Source of the DNA: Casp-actino8 sp964513215 | GTDB taxonomy: Bacteria; Actinomycetota; Acidimicrobiia; Acidimicrobiales; Ilumatobacteraceae | NCBI GenBank assembly: GCA_964513215.1 | Contig: CAZELU010000001.1 | Coordinates: 1-64,000 of the forward strand | DNA length: 64,000 nucleotides | Direction: 5' to 3' | In this document: positions 34,550 to 44,570 of the stretch, piece after piece | Position numbering within the stretch: the first letter of the stretch is position 1 | How the letters are laid out: each line of letters starts with the position of its first letter | Notes under the pieces: model-generated | What the model was told of the DNA's origin: nothing | What the model saw: the letters and a program-made list of their open reading frames with translations, nothing else | Database searches by the model: none | Translations under genes and position numbers: made by a program

Positions 34550-35918
34550 CGCGCACCTCGAGAATCTCACGCGGCAAGAATTCGATGTCACCGCATCCCA
34601 TCGAGATGCACACGTCTCCCGGTTCGACGAGGGCCGAAACCGCCCGGGCCAGGTCGCTACGACCGGCGACCCACTCGACTCGAGCGTCGGGATGTCGAGA
34701 ACGCACGGCGTCGACCACCAAGTGCCCGGTGACGCCCGGGATCGGTGTGGTTCCCGACGAATAGATGTCGGTCAACACGACCACGTCGGCATCGACGAAC
34801 GCGTCGGCGTACTCCGGAGCCATGGTGGCCATGCGGTTGTACCGATTGGGCTGGAAGACGGCCACGATGCGTTTCCACTCCCCGCCCGCCCGCGCAGCGG
34901 CCAGAACCGCGGCGATCTCGCGTGGCAAGTGCGCGTAGTCGTCGACGAACGTCGCACCGTCGGCACGGCCGACGACATCGAATCGACGACCCACACCACC
35001 GAACGCTTCGACTCCTCGGATCGCTTCGTCGATGTCGACACCGAACTCGGTGGCCAGCGCCAGAGCCCCACACGCATTGGCCACGTTGTGCCGACCGCGC
35101 AGGGGCAGCCGAACCGTTCGTTGACCGAACGTCCCGCTGATCGTGAACCGCATGGCGTCGCTCTCAGCGAGCACATCGCTCCACTTCACGTGGCAACCCG
35201 CGTCGGCGCCGTACGTGACGAGCTGCCGCAGGCCGGCCGAGCGGGCCACGGTTCGGGCGATCTCGTCGTCCCAACCCACCACGACGGGGCCGTCGACTCC
35301 GGCCATGAAGGCTGCGAAATCACGTTGAAGATCGTCGAAGGATCCGAAGTGGTCGAGATGGTCGACATCGATGTTGGTGATGATCGCACCACGCAATGGA
35401 AGCGTGCGGTAGGTGCCGTCGCTCTCGTCGGCCTCGACGACCATGTGCGGTCCACCCGTCCACGCTGCGCCGGTTCCGAGATCGATCACGTCACCGCCGA
35501 TGACGAAGTTGGGTTCGAGCGACGACATGGCGGCTCGCAAGAGCGAAGACGTCGTCGTCTTGCCGTGAGTGCCGGCCACACCGAGCGCCGTGGTTCGCGC
35601 GCAAATGGCCGCGAGCATCTGCGAACGGTGCATGACACGCACGCCGGCCTCATTCGCCGCACGAACTTCCACGTTGTCGAGTGGCACAGCGGTCGAATAC
35701 GTGACCGCATCACAACCCGACACCAGCCGAGGATCGTGCCCGATGGTGACCGACACGCCAGCCGCGCGGACGTTGGCGAGCACGGCCGTCTCTCGAATGT
35801 CACTCCCCGACACACGATGGCCCATCTGCGCCAGCACGATGGCCAGTGCACTCATTCCGGGGCCGCCGACTCCGATCACATGAAGACGACGGGTCGTCGA
35901 CAGATCGAGATCAGCCAC
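34539..35918 (-). CDS. murC: UDP-N-acetylmuramate--L-alanine ligase
   Basis: Adds the first amino acid of the stem peptide. It has 459 residues in the three-domain Mur ligase fold: GVGGPGMSALA (UDP-binding), the ATP loop GTHGKTTTSS, the metal-binding EADESDGTY, and the C-terminal domain with DDYAHLPREI. The GTG start overlaps the murG stop by 8 bases. Confidence 0.97.
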   Translation of the reverse strand: MADLDLSTTRRLHVIGVGGPGMSALAIVLAQMGHRVSGSDIRETAVLANVRAAGVSVTIGHDPRLVSGCDAVTYSTAVPLDNVEVRAANEAGVRVMHRSQMLAAICARTTALGVAGTHGKTTTSSLLRAAMSSLEPNFVIGGDVIDLGTGAAWTGGPHMVVEADESDGTYRTLPLRGAIITNIDVDHLDHFGSFDDLQRDFAAFMAGVDGPVVVGWDDEIARTVARSAGLRQLVTYGADAGCHVKWSDVLAESDAMRFTISGTFGQRTVRLPLRGRHNVANACGALALATEFGVDIDEAIRGVEAFGGVGRRFDVVGRADGATFVDDYAHLPREIAAVLAAARAGGEWKRIVAVFQPNRYNRMATMAPEYADAFVDADVVVLTDIYSSGTTPIPGVTGHLVVDAVRSRHPDARVEWVAGRSDLARAVSALVEPGDVCISMGCGDIEFLPREILEVRGAL

Positions 35919-37032
35919 GCTGAGCGACCTCGTCGATCAACTCGGCGATCGCCCCCCGACGATTGAGATCACCGAGGTCGTGAGCTCGTGTCGCCAACTG
36001 GTCACGCCGGAAGTCGTCGATGCGCAGAGCACGAACCACATCGACCAGCGAATCGACCACATCGTCATCGGACAACATCGCTGCTGCACCTCGATCAGCC
36101 AACCAACGAACGTTCCCGGTCTGATGATCGTCGGCCGCTCCCGACCACGGAACCAAGATCGATGGAACACCCACACTCGCCACTTCGGCAATGGTTCCCG
36201 CTCCCCCACGACCCACGAAGAGGTCGCACCCCGCGTACACGTCGCGGATGGCGTCGTCGTATCCGATGACGTCGTAACGGATGCCACCGCTCGTGGTGAT
36301 GATGTCGTTCATTCGTTGAGTCACATCGGCGAGGAAACGATCGCCGACGACATGACGTACGGCGAGAGTCGAATCGGATGCCGATTCTCGCACCAACTTC
36401 TCCACCGCGGAGTTCAACCCGGCGGAACCGAGGGATCCACCCACCGCGACCACGAGGAACCGATCGGGGCCCACACCCAAGCGCTGCCGCGCCGCCCGGC
36501 GGTCGATCGTGCGGTCGATACGGCGAATCTCCCGACGAACCGGTGCGCCGGTGTGGCGAGCGCGCGGCAGTGGTGAATCGGGAAACGCCACGGCGCACGC
36601 CGCGGCCCAGCGCGCGGTGATCTCACTCGAACGACCGGGGCGACGGTCGTAACTCACCACGACGATCGGAATGCGCAAGCGACGCGCGGCCAGAACGGCA
36701 GGGAGGCTCGCGTATCCGCCGACACTCACGACCACACGCGGTCGATCGGCCTTGAACATCGCGATCGCTCGACGACGCGCGGCCAGCAGACGCGGAACGA
36801 AACCGATGTTGTCGGACATCCGGTCGAACGAACGCTGTAATCCGACGACGTCGAAGAAGGTGTGGGGAACGCCGGTCGGCGGAACGAGGCGGGTCTCGAC
36901 GCCGCGTTGTGCCCCGAAGTAACGCAAGGTGTCGAGGGAATGGCCGCGATCGACGAGGGCTTCGATCACGGCCAGAGCGGGCAGAACGTGCCCGGAGGTC
37001 CCGCCGCCAGTGACGACGGCGTGGACGGTCAT
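35911..37032 (-). CDS. murG: MurG glycosyltransferase (lipid II synthesis)
   Basis: Transfers GlcNAc onto lipid I on the inner face of the membrane to form lipid II. It has 373 residues and a GT-B fold, with GGGTSGHVLPALAV at the N-terminus, VVSVGGYASLPAVLAA, and the donor-site motif FVGRGGAGTIAEVASVGVPSILVP. ATG 37032 overlaps the ftsW stop as ATGA; the longer reading is ftsW shadow. Confidence 0.96.
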   Translation of the reverse strand: MTVHAVVTGGGTSGHVLPALAVIEALVDRGHSLDTLRYFGAQRGVETRLVPPTGVPHTFFDVVGLQRSFDRMSDNIGFVPRLLAARRRAIAMFKADRPRVVVSVGGYASLPAVLAARRLRIPIVVVSYDRRPGRSSEITARWAAACAVAFPDSPLPRARHTGAPVRREIRRIDRTIDRRAARQRLGVGPDRFLVVAVGGSLGSAGLNSAVEKLVRESASDSTLAVRHVVGDRFLADVTQRMNDIITTSGGIRYDVIGYDDAIRDVYAGCDLFVGRGGAGTIAEVASVGVPSILVPWSGAADDHQTGNVRWLADRGAAAMLSDDDVVDSLVDVVRALRIDDFRRDQLATRAHDLGDLNRRGAIAELIDEVAQRG

Positions 37033-38264
37033 CGCGGGCGACGGGCGACGTTCATCAGAAGTCCGGCGGCAGCCATCGATGCGATGAGCGAACTTCCACC
37101 GAAGGAGATGAACGGAAGTGTGAGTCCCGTCACGGGCATGATGCCTATCACACCACCGATGTTGATGGTCACCTGCACCGTCATCCAACAGCCGATGCCG
37201 GCCGCGACCAGGAATCCGAAACGATGGCGACACGACAGCGCCACCTGGAACGCGAAGTAGATGAGGAACGCGAAGAGTGTCATCAGGCCGAGTACGCCGA
37301 GAAGACCCATCTCCTCGCCGACGATCGAGAAGATGAAGTCGCTGTGGGCGATCGGGACGTAACCCCACTTGCCGGTGCCGGCGCCGATACCCGTTCCGGT
37401 GAGACCGCCGTTCGAGAGGCTGATGAGTGCTTGGTACACCTGGTAGCCGTCGCTCTCGCGGGTCCCATGAATGTCGAGGAACGACGTGATGCGCGACAAC
37501 TTGTCGGGGTCCTGCGCCACGTAGAGAGCACCGAGGCAGCCGGCCCCGATGGCGGCGAGGAACATCGGCTTGAGCGGAGCACCGGCCAGAAACAGCATGC
37601 TCACGCCGATGAGCGACAGGACGACACACGAACCGATGTCGCTCTGCACGATCGCGATTCCGGCCGCAAGAGCGACCACCGTGAGGTACGGCCGCAAGGC
37701 CTGAGTGAAGTCGTGGATGCTCTTCTCGCGGCGGGCCAGGAGATCCGCCCCGTACACGATGAGGATCAACTTCATGAACTCGGCCGGCTGAATGTTGTAG
37801 TCGCCGATGTGCACCCAGGCGCGCGCACCGTTGACCGAGGTTCCGATACCCGGAACGAACGACATCAACATGAAGCCCAGACCGAAGACGGGCAGGGTAC
37901 GCGCGATCAGCCGGAGTTTGTCGAGCGGCATGCGGTAGGCCATGAAGAGAGCGACACCACCGACGATTGCGTAGATCGCCTGCTTCGAGAAGAAGAACCA
38001 GGGCGAACGACCACGGTGGAACGACACGATCGACGACGACGAGAGAACCATCACGAGACCGAAGAGAACCAGCGTGAGCGTGACCACTGCGATCACGTAG
38101 AAGCCGAGAGGTTTGGGGTCCTTACTGACGCGCTCGACATAACGCGAGCGGCGAGTCGACTTGTTGCGCGAGCCACGCGCCTGCTCGAGTGCTTGGCGGC
38201 GACGTTCGGCGATGGGTGACCGACGATTGCTGGCCCGACGACGGGTCTGGATGGCAACGGTCAT
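37029..38264 (-). CDS. ftsW: FtsW, SEDS peptidoglycan polymerase
   Basis: Division-specific glycan polymerase, 411 residues. A basic cytoplasmic N-terminus of about 50 residues (RRRASNRRS, SRNKSTRRSRY) precedes about ten transmembrane helices. SEDS signatures seen are NGARAWVHIGDYNIQPAEFMKL, QSDIGSCVVL, the catalytic-loop region AHSDFIFSIVGEEMG and PVTGLTLPFISFGGSS. Its transpeptidase partner FtsI is encoded at 42103. ATGA overlaps link it to murD and murG. Confidence 0.96.
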   Translation of the reverse strand: MTVAIQTRRRASNRRSPIAERRRQALEQARGSRNKSTRRSRYVERVSKDPKPLGFYVIAVVTLTLVLFGLVMVLSSSSIVSFHRGRSPWFFFSKQAIYAIVGGVALFMAYRMPLDKLRLIARTLPVFGLGFMLMSFVPGIGTSVNGARAWVHIGDYNIQPAEFMKLILIVYGADLLARREKSIHDFTQALRPYLTVVALAAGIAIVQSDIGSCVVLSLIGVSMLFLAGAPLKPMFLAAIGAGCLGALYVAQDPDKLSRITSFLDIHGTRESDGYQVYQALISLSNGGLTGTGIGAGTGKWGYVPIAHSDFIFSIVGEEMGLLGVLGLMTLFAFLIYFAFQVALSCRHRFGFLVAAGIGCWMTVQVTINIGGVIGIMPVTGLTLPFISFGGSSLIASMAAAGLLMNVARRPR

Positions 38265-39601
38265 CGGCTCACTCCCATCAGGTCACGCACACAGCGGGTG
38301 AAGTCCTCACCACGCCGGGCGTATCCGTCGTACCAATCGAAACTCGTGCAACCAGGCGACAGCAGAACGGTGTCACCGGCTCGAGCGAGACGACGCGCGG
38401 TCTCGACCGCTTCGCTCATGGACGATGCATGCTCGACCGGACGGAGTCCCGCGAACACTGCGGCCACTTCGTCGGCGGCATCGCCGATCGCCACGACTGC
38501 GCGAATGCGTGCGCTCTCGTCGGCAAGGGGCGCCAGATCGAGACCCTTGTTGCGACCGCCAGCGATCAGGACCACATTGCTGAATCCGCGCAGCGCCGTG
38601 CGCACGGCGTGAGGGGTGGTGGCCTTCGAGTCGTCGAACCACGAAATGTCGTCGTGCTGACCCACGAATTCGATGCGGTGGTGCGGAGCCTCGAAATCTC
38701 CGAGCGCGGCTCCGATCGACCGCGCGTCGGCGAGTCCACTCTCGATCACGAGTGCCGAGGCGCACAACGCGTTGGTGACGTCGTGCGGGAGGGCGCGACG
38801 CATCGCACCAACGTGGCCGATCACACCAGATGGCCCCGTCAGCGCACCGTCGACCACCTTGTAGTCGGCCTGGTCGAGTCCGAACGTGACGCGCTTGCAG
38901 GCGGCGCGGGCCAGATGCCGCATCACGATCGGATCATCGACCCAACCGATGGCGGTGTCGGACGGGCGAACGTGAGCCCACAGACGGGCCTTGGCCGCCT
39001 CGTACGTCTTCATCGACTCGTGCCAGTCGAGATGATCGGGCGCCAAGTTCAACCAGGCGGCGGCATCGGCGCGGAAGGTCGTCGTGAACGCCAGTCGAAA
39101 GCTGGTGGCTTCGACGACGAAGCAGTCGACGTCCATCCCCAACGCCTCGACCATCGGCACTTCGGTGTTGCCGCAAGCAACCGTCGCCCGACCCGCGGCG
39201 TGAATCATCGCGGCGGCGAGCAACGTGGTGGTGGTCTTGCCATCGGTGCCGGTCACCGCGACGATCGGACGCGGACCTCCGACGCGGGCCGACTCCCAGT
39301 CGTAGGCCAGATCGAGCTCGGTGGCGACACGACGACCAATCCGCTGCGCGGCCCGCACCACCCGGTGGCTCTCGGGAACGCCGGGGGCCGGCACGACCAC
39401 TGTGGACGCGGCGATCATCGCGTCGAGTTCGACATCGTCGGGAGTCGTGCGCAGTTCGATACCCATGGCGGCCAGCGCCGACGACTTAGCCGGCGTCGGC
39501 TGATCGTCGACCGCGACGACGTCGACGTTGCGGTCGACCAGAGCGCGAACGGTCGCCAAGCCAGCCACCGCGACTCCGTACACCAAGGCGCGTTCGCTCA
39601 C
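38261..39601 (-). CDS. murD: UDP-MurNAc-L-alanine--D-glutamate ligase
   Basis: Adds D-glutamate to the stem peptide. It has 446 residues: the UDP-binding domain (to about 105), the central ATPase domain with TGTDGKTTTT and EATSFRLAF, and a C-terminal domain with FDDSKATTPHAV. The GTG at 39601 overlaps the mraY stop as GTGA; longer readings are mraY shadow. Confidence 0.96.
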   Translation of the reverse strand: MSERALVYGVAVAGLATVRALVDRNVDVVAVDDQPTPAKSSALAAMGIELRTTPDDVELDAMIAASTVVVPAPGVPESHRVVRAAQRIGRRVATELDLAYDWESARVGGPRPIVAVTGTDGKTTTTLLAAAMIHAAGRATVACGNTEVPMVEALGMDVDCFVVEATSFRLAFTTTFRADAAAWLNLAPDHLDWHESMKTYEAAKARLWAHVRPSDTAIGWVDDPIVMRHLARAACKRVTFGLDQADYKVVDGALTGPSGVIGHVGAMRRALPHDVTNALCASALVIESGLADARSIGAALGDFEAPHHRIEFVGQHDDISWFDDSKATTPHAVRTALRGFSNVVLIAGGRNKGLDLAPLADESARIRAVVAIGDAADEVAAVFAGLRPVEHASSMSEAVETARRLARAGDTVLLSPGCTSFDWYDGYARRGEDFTRCVRDLMGVSR

Positions 39602-40671
39602 CGCAAGAACCCCGAGTCGGTGATTCGCGTGAAGTCGCCGATGAACATGGCCAATGCGGCGGCGACACAAATGCCACCGATGATCCAGAAGCGGATGATG
39701 ACGGTGGTCTCGGGCCAGCCGATCAGTTCGAAGTGGTGATGGATCGGAGTCATGCGGAAGAAACGACGCTTGCGACCCGAGGCCTTGAAGATCGTCATCT
39801 GGATGGCAACCGAACCGGCTTCCATCACGTTCACTCCACAGATCAGCGGAAGCAGGAAGTGTGTGTTGGTGCCGACTGCGAGCAAACCGAGGGCAGCGCC
39901 GATGCCGAGAGCCCCCACGTCGCCCATGAAGATCCGCGCTGGTGCGGCGTTCCACCACAGGAATCCACCGCAGGCTCCGGCGAACCCAGCCGAGAGCACC
40001 GCGAGGTCGAGCGGATTCACGGTTCCGCCCGCGAGCACTCCGTACACCTCGGGATTACGGAACGACCAGTAGCCGATGATCGTGAACGCCAGGAATCCGA
40101 GGAGTGCCGAACCACCCGCGAGACCGTCGAGACCGTCGGTGACGTTGACCGCATTGGTGGTGGCCCACATCATGAGGGCAGTCCACACGACCCAGAGCCA
40201 CCACGGGATCTCCCAGCCGGGCCAGTCGAAGCGCGTGAACGAGACCGTTTCCGAGATGTTGGTTGCCGCCACCAGCCACCACGTGATGCCGCACGCCATG
40301 GCGAAGGTGATGTAGCCCTTCTTCTTCCAGAAGATGCCGCGGTTGTGGCCCTTGTTGACCTTGATCACGTCATCGAGCAGGCCCATACCCGCCATCACGA
40401 TGATGCCGACCCACATGATCATCGCTTGATCGGAGAACGCCAGACCGTCGCGAATGTGAGCGACGAGCCAACCGATGAACGCGGCTCCGACGATCGCCAG
40501 ACCGCCCATGGTCGGAGTTCCCGACTTCTTCTTGTGATGTTCGGGTCCGTGGTCTTCCTTGCCGAGGATGGGTTGACCCTTGCCGCGATCGCGGAAGAAG
40601 GTGATGAGGAAGCGAGTCGCGAACAGCGACACGAACATGGCCGTGGCTCCGGCGATCATCACCGCGATCAT
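39598..40671 (-). CDS. mraY: Phospho-N-acetylmuramoyl-pentapeptide transferase
   Basis: Integral membrane enzyme that makes lipid I from UDP-MurNAc-pentapeptide and undecaprenyl phosphate. It has 357 residues and about ten transmembrane helices. Seen are KKKSGTPTMGGL (after helix 1), the Asp-rich LLDDVIKV, NAVNVTDGLDGLAGG, FMGDVGALG and RMTPIHHHFEL. The ATG overlaps the murE stop as ATGA, which leaves no room for murF between them. Confidence 0.97.
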   Translation of the reverse strand: MIAVMIAGATAMFVSLFATRFLITFFRDRGKGQPILGKEDHGPEHHKKKSGTPTMGGLAIVGAAFIGWLVAHIRDGLAFSDQAMIMWVGIIVMAGMGLLDDVIKVNKGHNRGIFWKKKGYITFAMACGITWWLVAATNISETVSFTRFDWPGWEIPWWLWVVWTALMMWATTNAVNVTDGLDGLAGGSALLGFLAFTIIGYWSFRNPEVYGVLAGGTVNPLDLAVLSAGFAGACGGFLWWNAAPARIFMGDVGALGIGAALGLLAVGTNTHFLLPLICGVNVMEAGSVAIQMTIFKASGRKRRFFRMTPIHHHFELIGWPETTVIIRFWIIGGICVAAALAMFIGDFTRITDSGFLR

Positions 40672-42101
40672 GAACGGCCCTCCAGGAATTCGCGGGCCAC
40701 GACCCGATCGTCGAAGGGAATCACCGTACTTCCGATGGTCTGGGTGATTTCGTGACCCTTGCCGGCGATCACGACGACGTCGTGCGCGGAAGCCAGGCGG
40801 AGTGCACGACCGATCGCCTCGGCTCGCTCGGGGAAGATTCCGTGCAGGCGGTGACGAAGGTGATCGGGAATACCTGCCGCGATCGAGTCGATGATCGCCC
40901 GCGGGTCTTCCGAGCGTGGATTGTCCGACGTGATGATCACGGAGTCGGCCAAGGAGACGGCGATTTCGCCCATCATCGGCCGCTTGGCCTTGTCGCGATC
41001 GCCACCGCAACCGAAGACGAGGATGACCTTTCCGCCTTCGAGGTTCGCTTCGCGCACGGAGCGCAGAACTTCGGCGAGGCCATCGGGCGTGTGGGCGTAA
41101 TCGACCAGAACCGTGAAGACCTGACCGGCTTCCACACTCTCGAATCGACCGGGCACCGTCGGCGCGCACGCCAGTCCGGCCACCACCGAGTCGGAGTCGA
41201 GCCCGGCCGCAACGGCCGCGGTGGCGGCCGCGAGCGAATTCATCACGTTGAACGATCCGCCGAGTGGCGCGGTCACCCGGCGGCCTCGCCAGGTGTACGA
41301 GTGAGAAACCGGACTGATCGTCACGTCGCTCACGTCGGCCCGCGAGTACGAGATGACGTCGACGTTCCGGTCCACCATGCGCGCCAGCTGCGCTCCGAAG
41401 GCATCGTCGACATTGATCACGGCCCGATCGCAGAATTCAGCGGTGAAGAGTCGGGCCTTGGCGGCTCCGTACGACTCCATGTCGCCGTGGAAGTCGAGGT
41501 GGTCACGGCCGAGATTGGTGAAGACACCCACAGCGAACCGCGTGCCATCGACCCGGTGCAAGGCGAGTGAGTGCGACGACACCTCCATCGCCACCGCCCG
41601 TCCACCCTCGGCGAGGAATCCGGCCAGACGCTCCTGAAGCACGGGAGCCTCCGGCGTCGTGTACTGCCCCGACAATGTTCCGAATACTTCGCTGGTCCAG
41701 CCGGCGGTGCGCATGATCGAACCCAGGAGTTGGGTGGTGGTCGTCTTGCCATTGGTTCCGGTCACGCCGATGACACGCAACTGCTGCGACGGGTGACCGA
41801 AGAACTCGCACGACAATTGGGCGAGAGCGATACGAGAGTCCGCGACGTGGATCTGCGGGATCGACAGGCCCGGCACGGGTCGCTCGACGACGACTGCGAT
41901 CGCGCCACGAGCCGCGGCATCGACCGCGAAGTCGTGCCCGTCGGATCGTTGTCCACGAACACAGCAGAAGATCGACCCCGGAACCACGTCACGCGAGTCG
42001 TGAGTCACGCGGGCCACGACCGATGTCTGATCGAGCGAATGGCCGAGCACTCGGGCCAGGTCCGAGAGCGAGCGCGGGGTCGATACGGTCACGATCGACA
42101 C
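40668..42101 (-). CDS. murE: UDP-MurNAc-tripeptide ligase (meso-DAP adding)
   Basis: Adds the third residue to the stem peptide. It has 477 residues with GVTGTNGKTTTTQLLG (ATP loop), DYAHTPDGL and TSDNPRSEDP. The DNPR tetrad is the marker for meso-diaminopimelate enzymes, so the wall should be DAP-type. The start is GTG, just after the ftsI stop. It is followed directly by mraY, not murF. Confidence 0.96.
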   Translation of the reverse strand: MSIVTVSTPRSLSDLARVLGHSLDQTSVVARVTHDSRDVVPGSIFCCVRGQRSDGHDFAVDAAARGAIAVVVERPVPGLSIPQIHVADSRIALAQLSCEFFGHPSQQLRVIGVTGTNGKTTTTQLLGSIMRTAGWTSEVFGTLSGQYTTPEAPVLQERLAGFLAEGGRAVAMEVSSHSLALHRVDGTRFAVGVFTNLGRDHLDFHGDMESYGAAKARLFTAEFCDRAVINVDDAFGAQLARMVDRNVDVISYSRADVSDVTISPVSHSYTWRGRRVTAPLGGSFNVMNSLAAATAAVAAGLDSDSVVAGLACAPTVPGRFESVEAGQVFTVLVDYAHTPDGLAEVLRSVREANLEGGKVILVFGCGGDRDKAKRPMMGEIAVSLADSVIITSDNPRSEDPRAIIDSIAAGIPDHLRHRLHGIFPERAEAIGRALRLASAHDVVVIAGKGHEITQTIGSTVIPFDDRVVAREFLEGRS

Positions 42102-42102
42102 G

Positions 42103-44001
42103 TCACTTCACACAACCACGGTCGCCGTCACCCGGCTCGATCGAGAGTTCCTGGATGGCGACCTTGGCGAGCGCGGCGAACACCGGAGCGGCGGCAGTTC
42201 CACCGAAACGGTCACGGCTGCTCGGATTCGGTTCGTCGATCGAGACGAGAATGGTGACGCGAGGGTTATTCGCGGGAAGGTAGCCCACGAACGTCGCGAA
42301 GTAAGCGCGGGTGCCGTCCTCGGTGACGTAGGTGCCGTTGTCCTGCGTCTTGTACCCGGTGCCGGTCTTGCCAGCCACGGAGATGCCCGACACCTGCGCG
42401 CGTGTCGCAGTACCGAGACAGACGACATCGGTGAGGATTCCGGTCATCGTGCGGGCGGTCTGTTCGGAGACGACTCGACGCGTTTCACCCAACGGCGACT
42501 CCCAGTACACCCCCTTGTCGTCGATGGTGGCGCGCACGAGTCGAGGCGCGACGAACACGCCGTTGTTGGCCACCGCGTTCACGGCTGACACCAACTGCAG
42601 CGACGTCGATGCGAATCCGTAGCCGTAGGTGATCGTGGCTTTCTCCGAACCGCGCAGTTCGTCGGCGTCACGGAGCGATCCCGAACTCTCTCCGGGGTAG
42701 CCGAGGCCCGTGCTACGACCGAAGCCGAATGCTTGCAGGTAGTCGTGGAGGCCCTCCACACCGATCTCGGTGGCTGCCATCATCGTTCCGATGTTCGACG
42801 ACTTGACGAGGATGTCGTGCAGCGTCATCGGCTCGAGGTCGTGCGGATAGGCGTCCTTGATCTTGTATTCGAACTTCGTGCCCTCGTCGAACACGAACAC
42901 ACCAGGGACCTGATACACCGATGACGGTGTGGCCACGCCCTTGTCGAGCGTGGCCGCGACGCTGAAGATCTTGGCGACCGAACCGGGTTCGTGCGCTTCG
43001 ACAGCAGCCAAGTTGCCCGATGAGATCTGGACCAGTCCGGCCTCGGTGCGTTCGGCGCTGGCGATGGAGAGAACCTCACCGGTCGCGACGTCCATCACGA
43101 TGGCGTGGCCACCCTTGGCCGAGAGTTCGCCAACTCGCTGCAGCAATGCCTGCTCGACCTGATACTGCATCGATCGGTCGATGGTGAGCACGAGATCAGT
43201 TCCCGGGCGCGCCGACTCGATGACCTTCGAGCCGCCCGGCAGTGTGCGGCCAGCGTTGTTCACCTCGCGCACGACGGTTCCTTCGACACCCCGAAGCACC
43301 TTGTCGTACTGCAGTTCGAGTCCGGCTGCACCGTCACCGAACGGATCGGTGCGACCGATCACGTTGCGCGCGAGACCGCCGGCCACTTGCACCCGCTTGG
43401 GTTCGGTCACGCCGTTCACACCGGCGAGATTGAGTGCGAGGATCGCCTCGGCCACCGAGTCGTCGACGAATCGCTGGACGTACACGAACGACTGCGAGCG
43501 ATCGCTCAACTTCGAGGCCAGTTCGGCTTCACGCTCAACGTCGAACCCGAGCATCTGACCGAGCAGGTGCGCGGTCGCCTGAGCATCCACGACGGCTTTC
43601 GGATTGGCGTAGATCGACGTCGCCGGCACCGTGATGGCCATCTCGTTGCCGTCACGATCGAAGATCGTGCCGCGCGGAGCCGCCACTTTCAGATACGACT
43701 CGCGCTGCTGGACACCTTCGGCCCGAAGCGCCGAACCGTCCCACACCTGCACCCACACGAGACGGCCGATGGCCGCCGCGAAGAGCAACATGCCCACACC
43801 GAACGCGAAGCGGGCCCGGCCGCGCGACGGTCCCAGACTCCAGCGCGCGGCCGCCGACGACGTCGTTCGTGATGACCGACTCTTCGGGGCTTTCTTGGGT
43901 GCGCTCTTGCTGGGTGCGCTTTTCTTGGGCGCACTCTTCGTGCGCGTCGCACTGGACCGAGTGGCGCGGGTCCGGGTCGAACTGCTGCGGCGTGTCGTCA
44001 C
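42103..44001 (-). CDS. ftsI: Division-specific penicillin-binding protein FtsI (PBP3)
   Basis: Class B penicillin-binding protein that cross-links septal wall, 632 residues. A K/R/S/T/A-rich cytoplasmic tail (1-62, with repeated SAPKKSAPSKSAPKK) precedes one transmembrane helix (about 65-85), the pedestal domain, and the transpeptidase domain with SVAK (Ser341), SSN (401-403) and KTG (545-547). The start is GTG, overlapping the ftsL stop as GTGA. There is no C-terminal PASTA domain. Confidence 0.96.
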   Translation of the reverse strand: MTTRRSSSTRTRATRSSATRTKSAPKKSAPSKSAPKKAPKSRSSRTTSSAAARWSLGPSRGRARFAFGVGMLLFAAAIGRLVWVQVWDGSALRAEGVQQRESYLKVAAPRGTIFDRDGNEMAITVPATSIYANPKAVVDAQATAHLLGQMLGFDVEREAELASKLSDRSQSFVYVQRFVDDSVAEAILALNLAGVNGVTEPKRVQVAGGLARNVIGRTDPFGDGAAGLELQYDKVLRGVEGTVVREVNNAGRTLPGGSKVIESARPGTDLVLTIDRSMQYQVEQALLQRVGELSAKGGHAIVMDVATGEVLSIASAERTEAGLVQISSGNLAAVEAHEPGSVAKIFSVAATLDKGVATPSSVYQVPGVFVFDEGTKFEYKIKDAYPHDLEPMTLHDILVKSSNIGTMMAATEIGVEGLHDYLQAFGFGRSTGLGYPGESSGSLRDADELRGSEKATITYGYGFASTSLQLVSAVNAVANNGVFVAPRLVRATIDDKGVYWESPLGETRRVVSEQTARTMTGILTDVVCLGTATRAQVSGISVAGKTGTGYKTQDNGTYVTEDGTRAYFATFVGYLPANNPRVTILVSIDEPNPSSRDRFGGTAAAPVFAALAKVAIQELSIEPGDGDRGCVK

Positions 44002-44570
44002 GGCTGACCTCCAACCGTGGCCTTGAACTCGCCGTAGGTCTCGAACGGATTCTCCGTCGCATCGAGCAGCTCGGCATCGACACCGCCAGTGGACACGAGA
44101 ACCGCGGCCACCGTGTACGGATCGACCGATGTGAAGTCGGTACCGACCCCCGGCTGCATGCCGATGGCTCGCGCGTTGGCCACCAGACGAGCCGGCTCAC
44201 GCAGTGACGAACGCTCGAGGCGCAGGGTGTTGTAGCGATCACGCTCAGCCGAGATCTGGCTCTCGATCTTGTCGATCTGCATCTGATTCTCGGCGATGCG
44301 CGTCTGGGCGATGACGATCATCATCATGATGCCGACGACCAGAATCACCACACCCGACGTCACGTACACCAAGCGCCGACTGCGACGGGTCAGATTGCGG
44401 TTGGAGACGGCCAGTGCCAGCTTCGAACGGGTCGGCTTCGAGCGCTGACGCGTGGCCGGTCGGGCCTGACGGTCGGCCGAGGTTCTCGTGGTCACGGTCT
44501 TCTTGGTCGGCTTCTTCGCCGGCCGATTGGCCGGCTTGACGGTCGAGCGCGCGACAGCGGTGCGAGCCAT
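43998..44570 (-). CDS. ftsL: FtsL-like divisome protein
   Basis: A 190-residue bitopic protein in the FtsL position between rsmH and ftsI. The N-terminal 65 residues are strongly basic and low-complexity (KPANRPAKKPTKK). One transmembrane helix lies at about 68-90, followed by a coiled coil ENQMQIDKIESQISAERDRY and a conserved-looking end. Primary sequence is poorly conserved in this family, so the call rests on topology and position. The ATG at 44570 shares one base with the rsmH stop. Confidence 0.85.
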   Translation of the reverse strand: MARTAVARSTVKPANRPAKKPTKKTVTTRTSADRQARPATRQRSKPTRSKLALAVSNRNLTRRSRRLVYVTSGVVILVVGIMMMIVIAQTRIAENQMQIDKIESQISAERDRYNTLRLERSSLREPARLVANARAIGMQPGVGTDFTSVDPYTVAAVLVSTGGVDAELLDATENPFETYGEFKATVGGQP

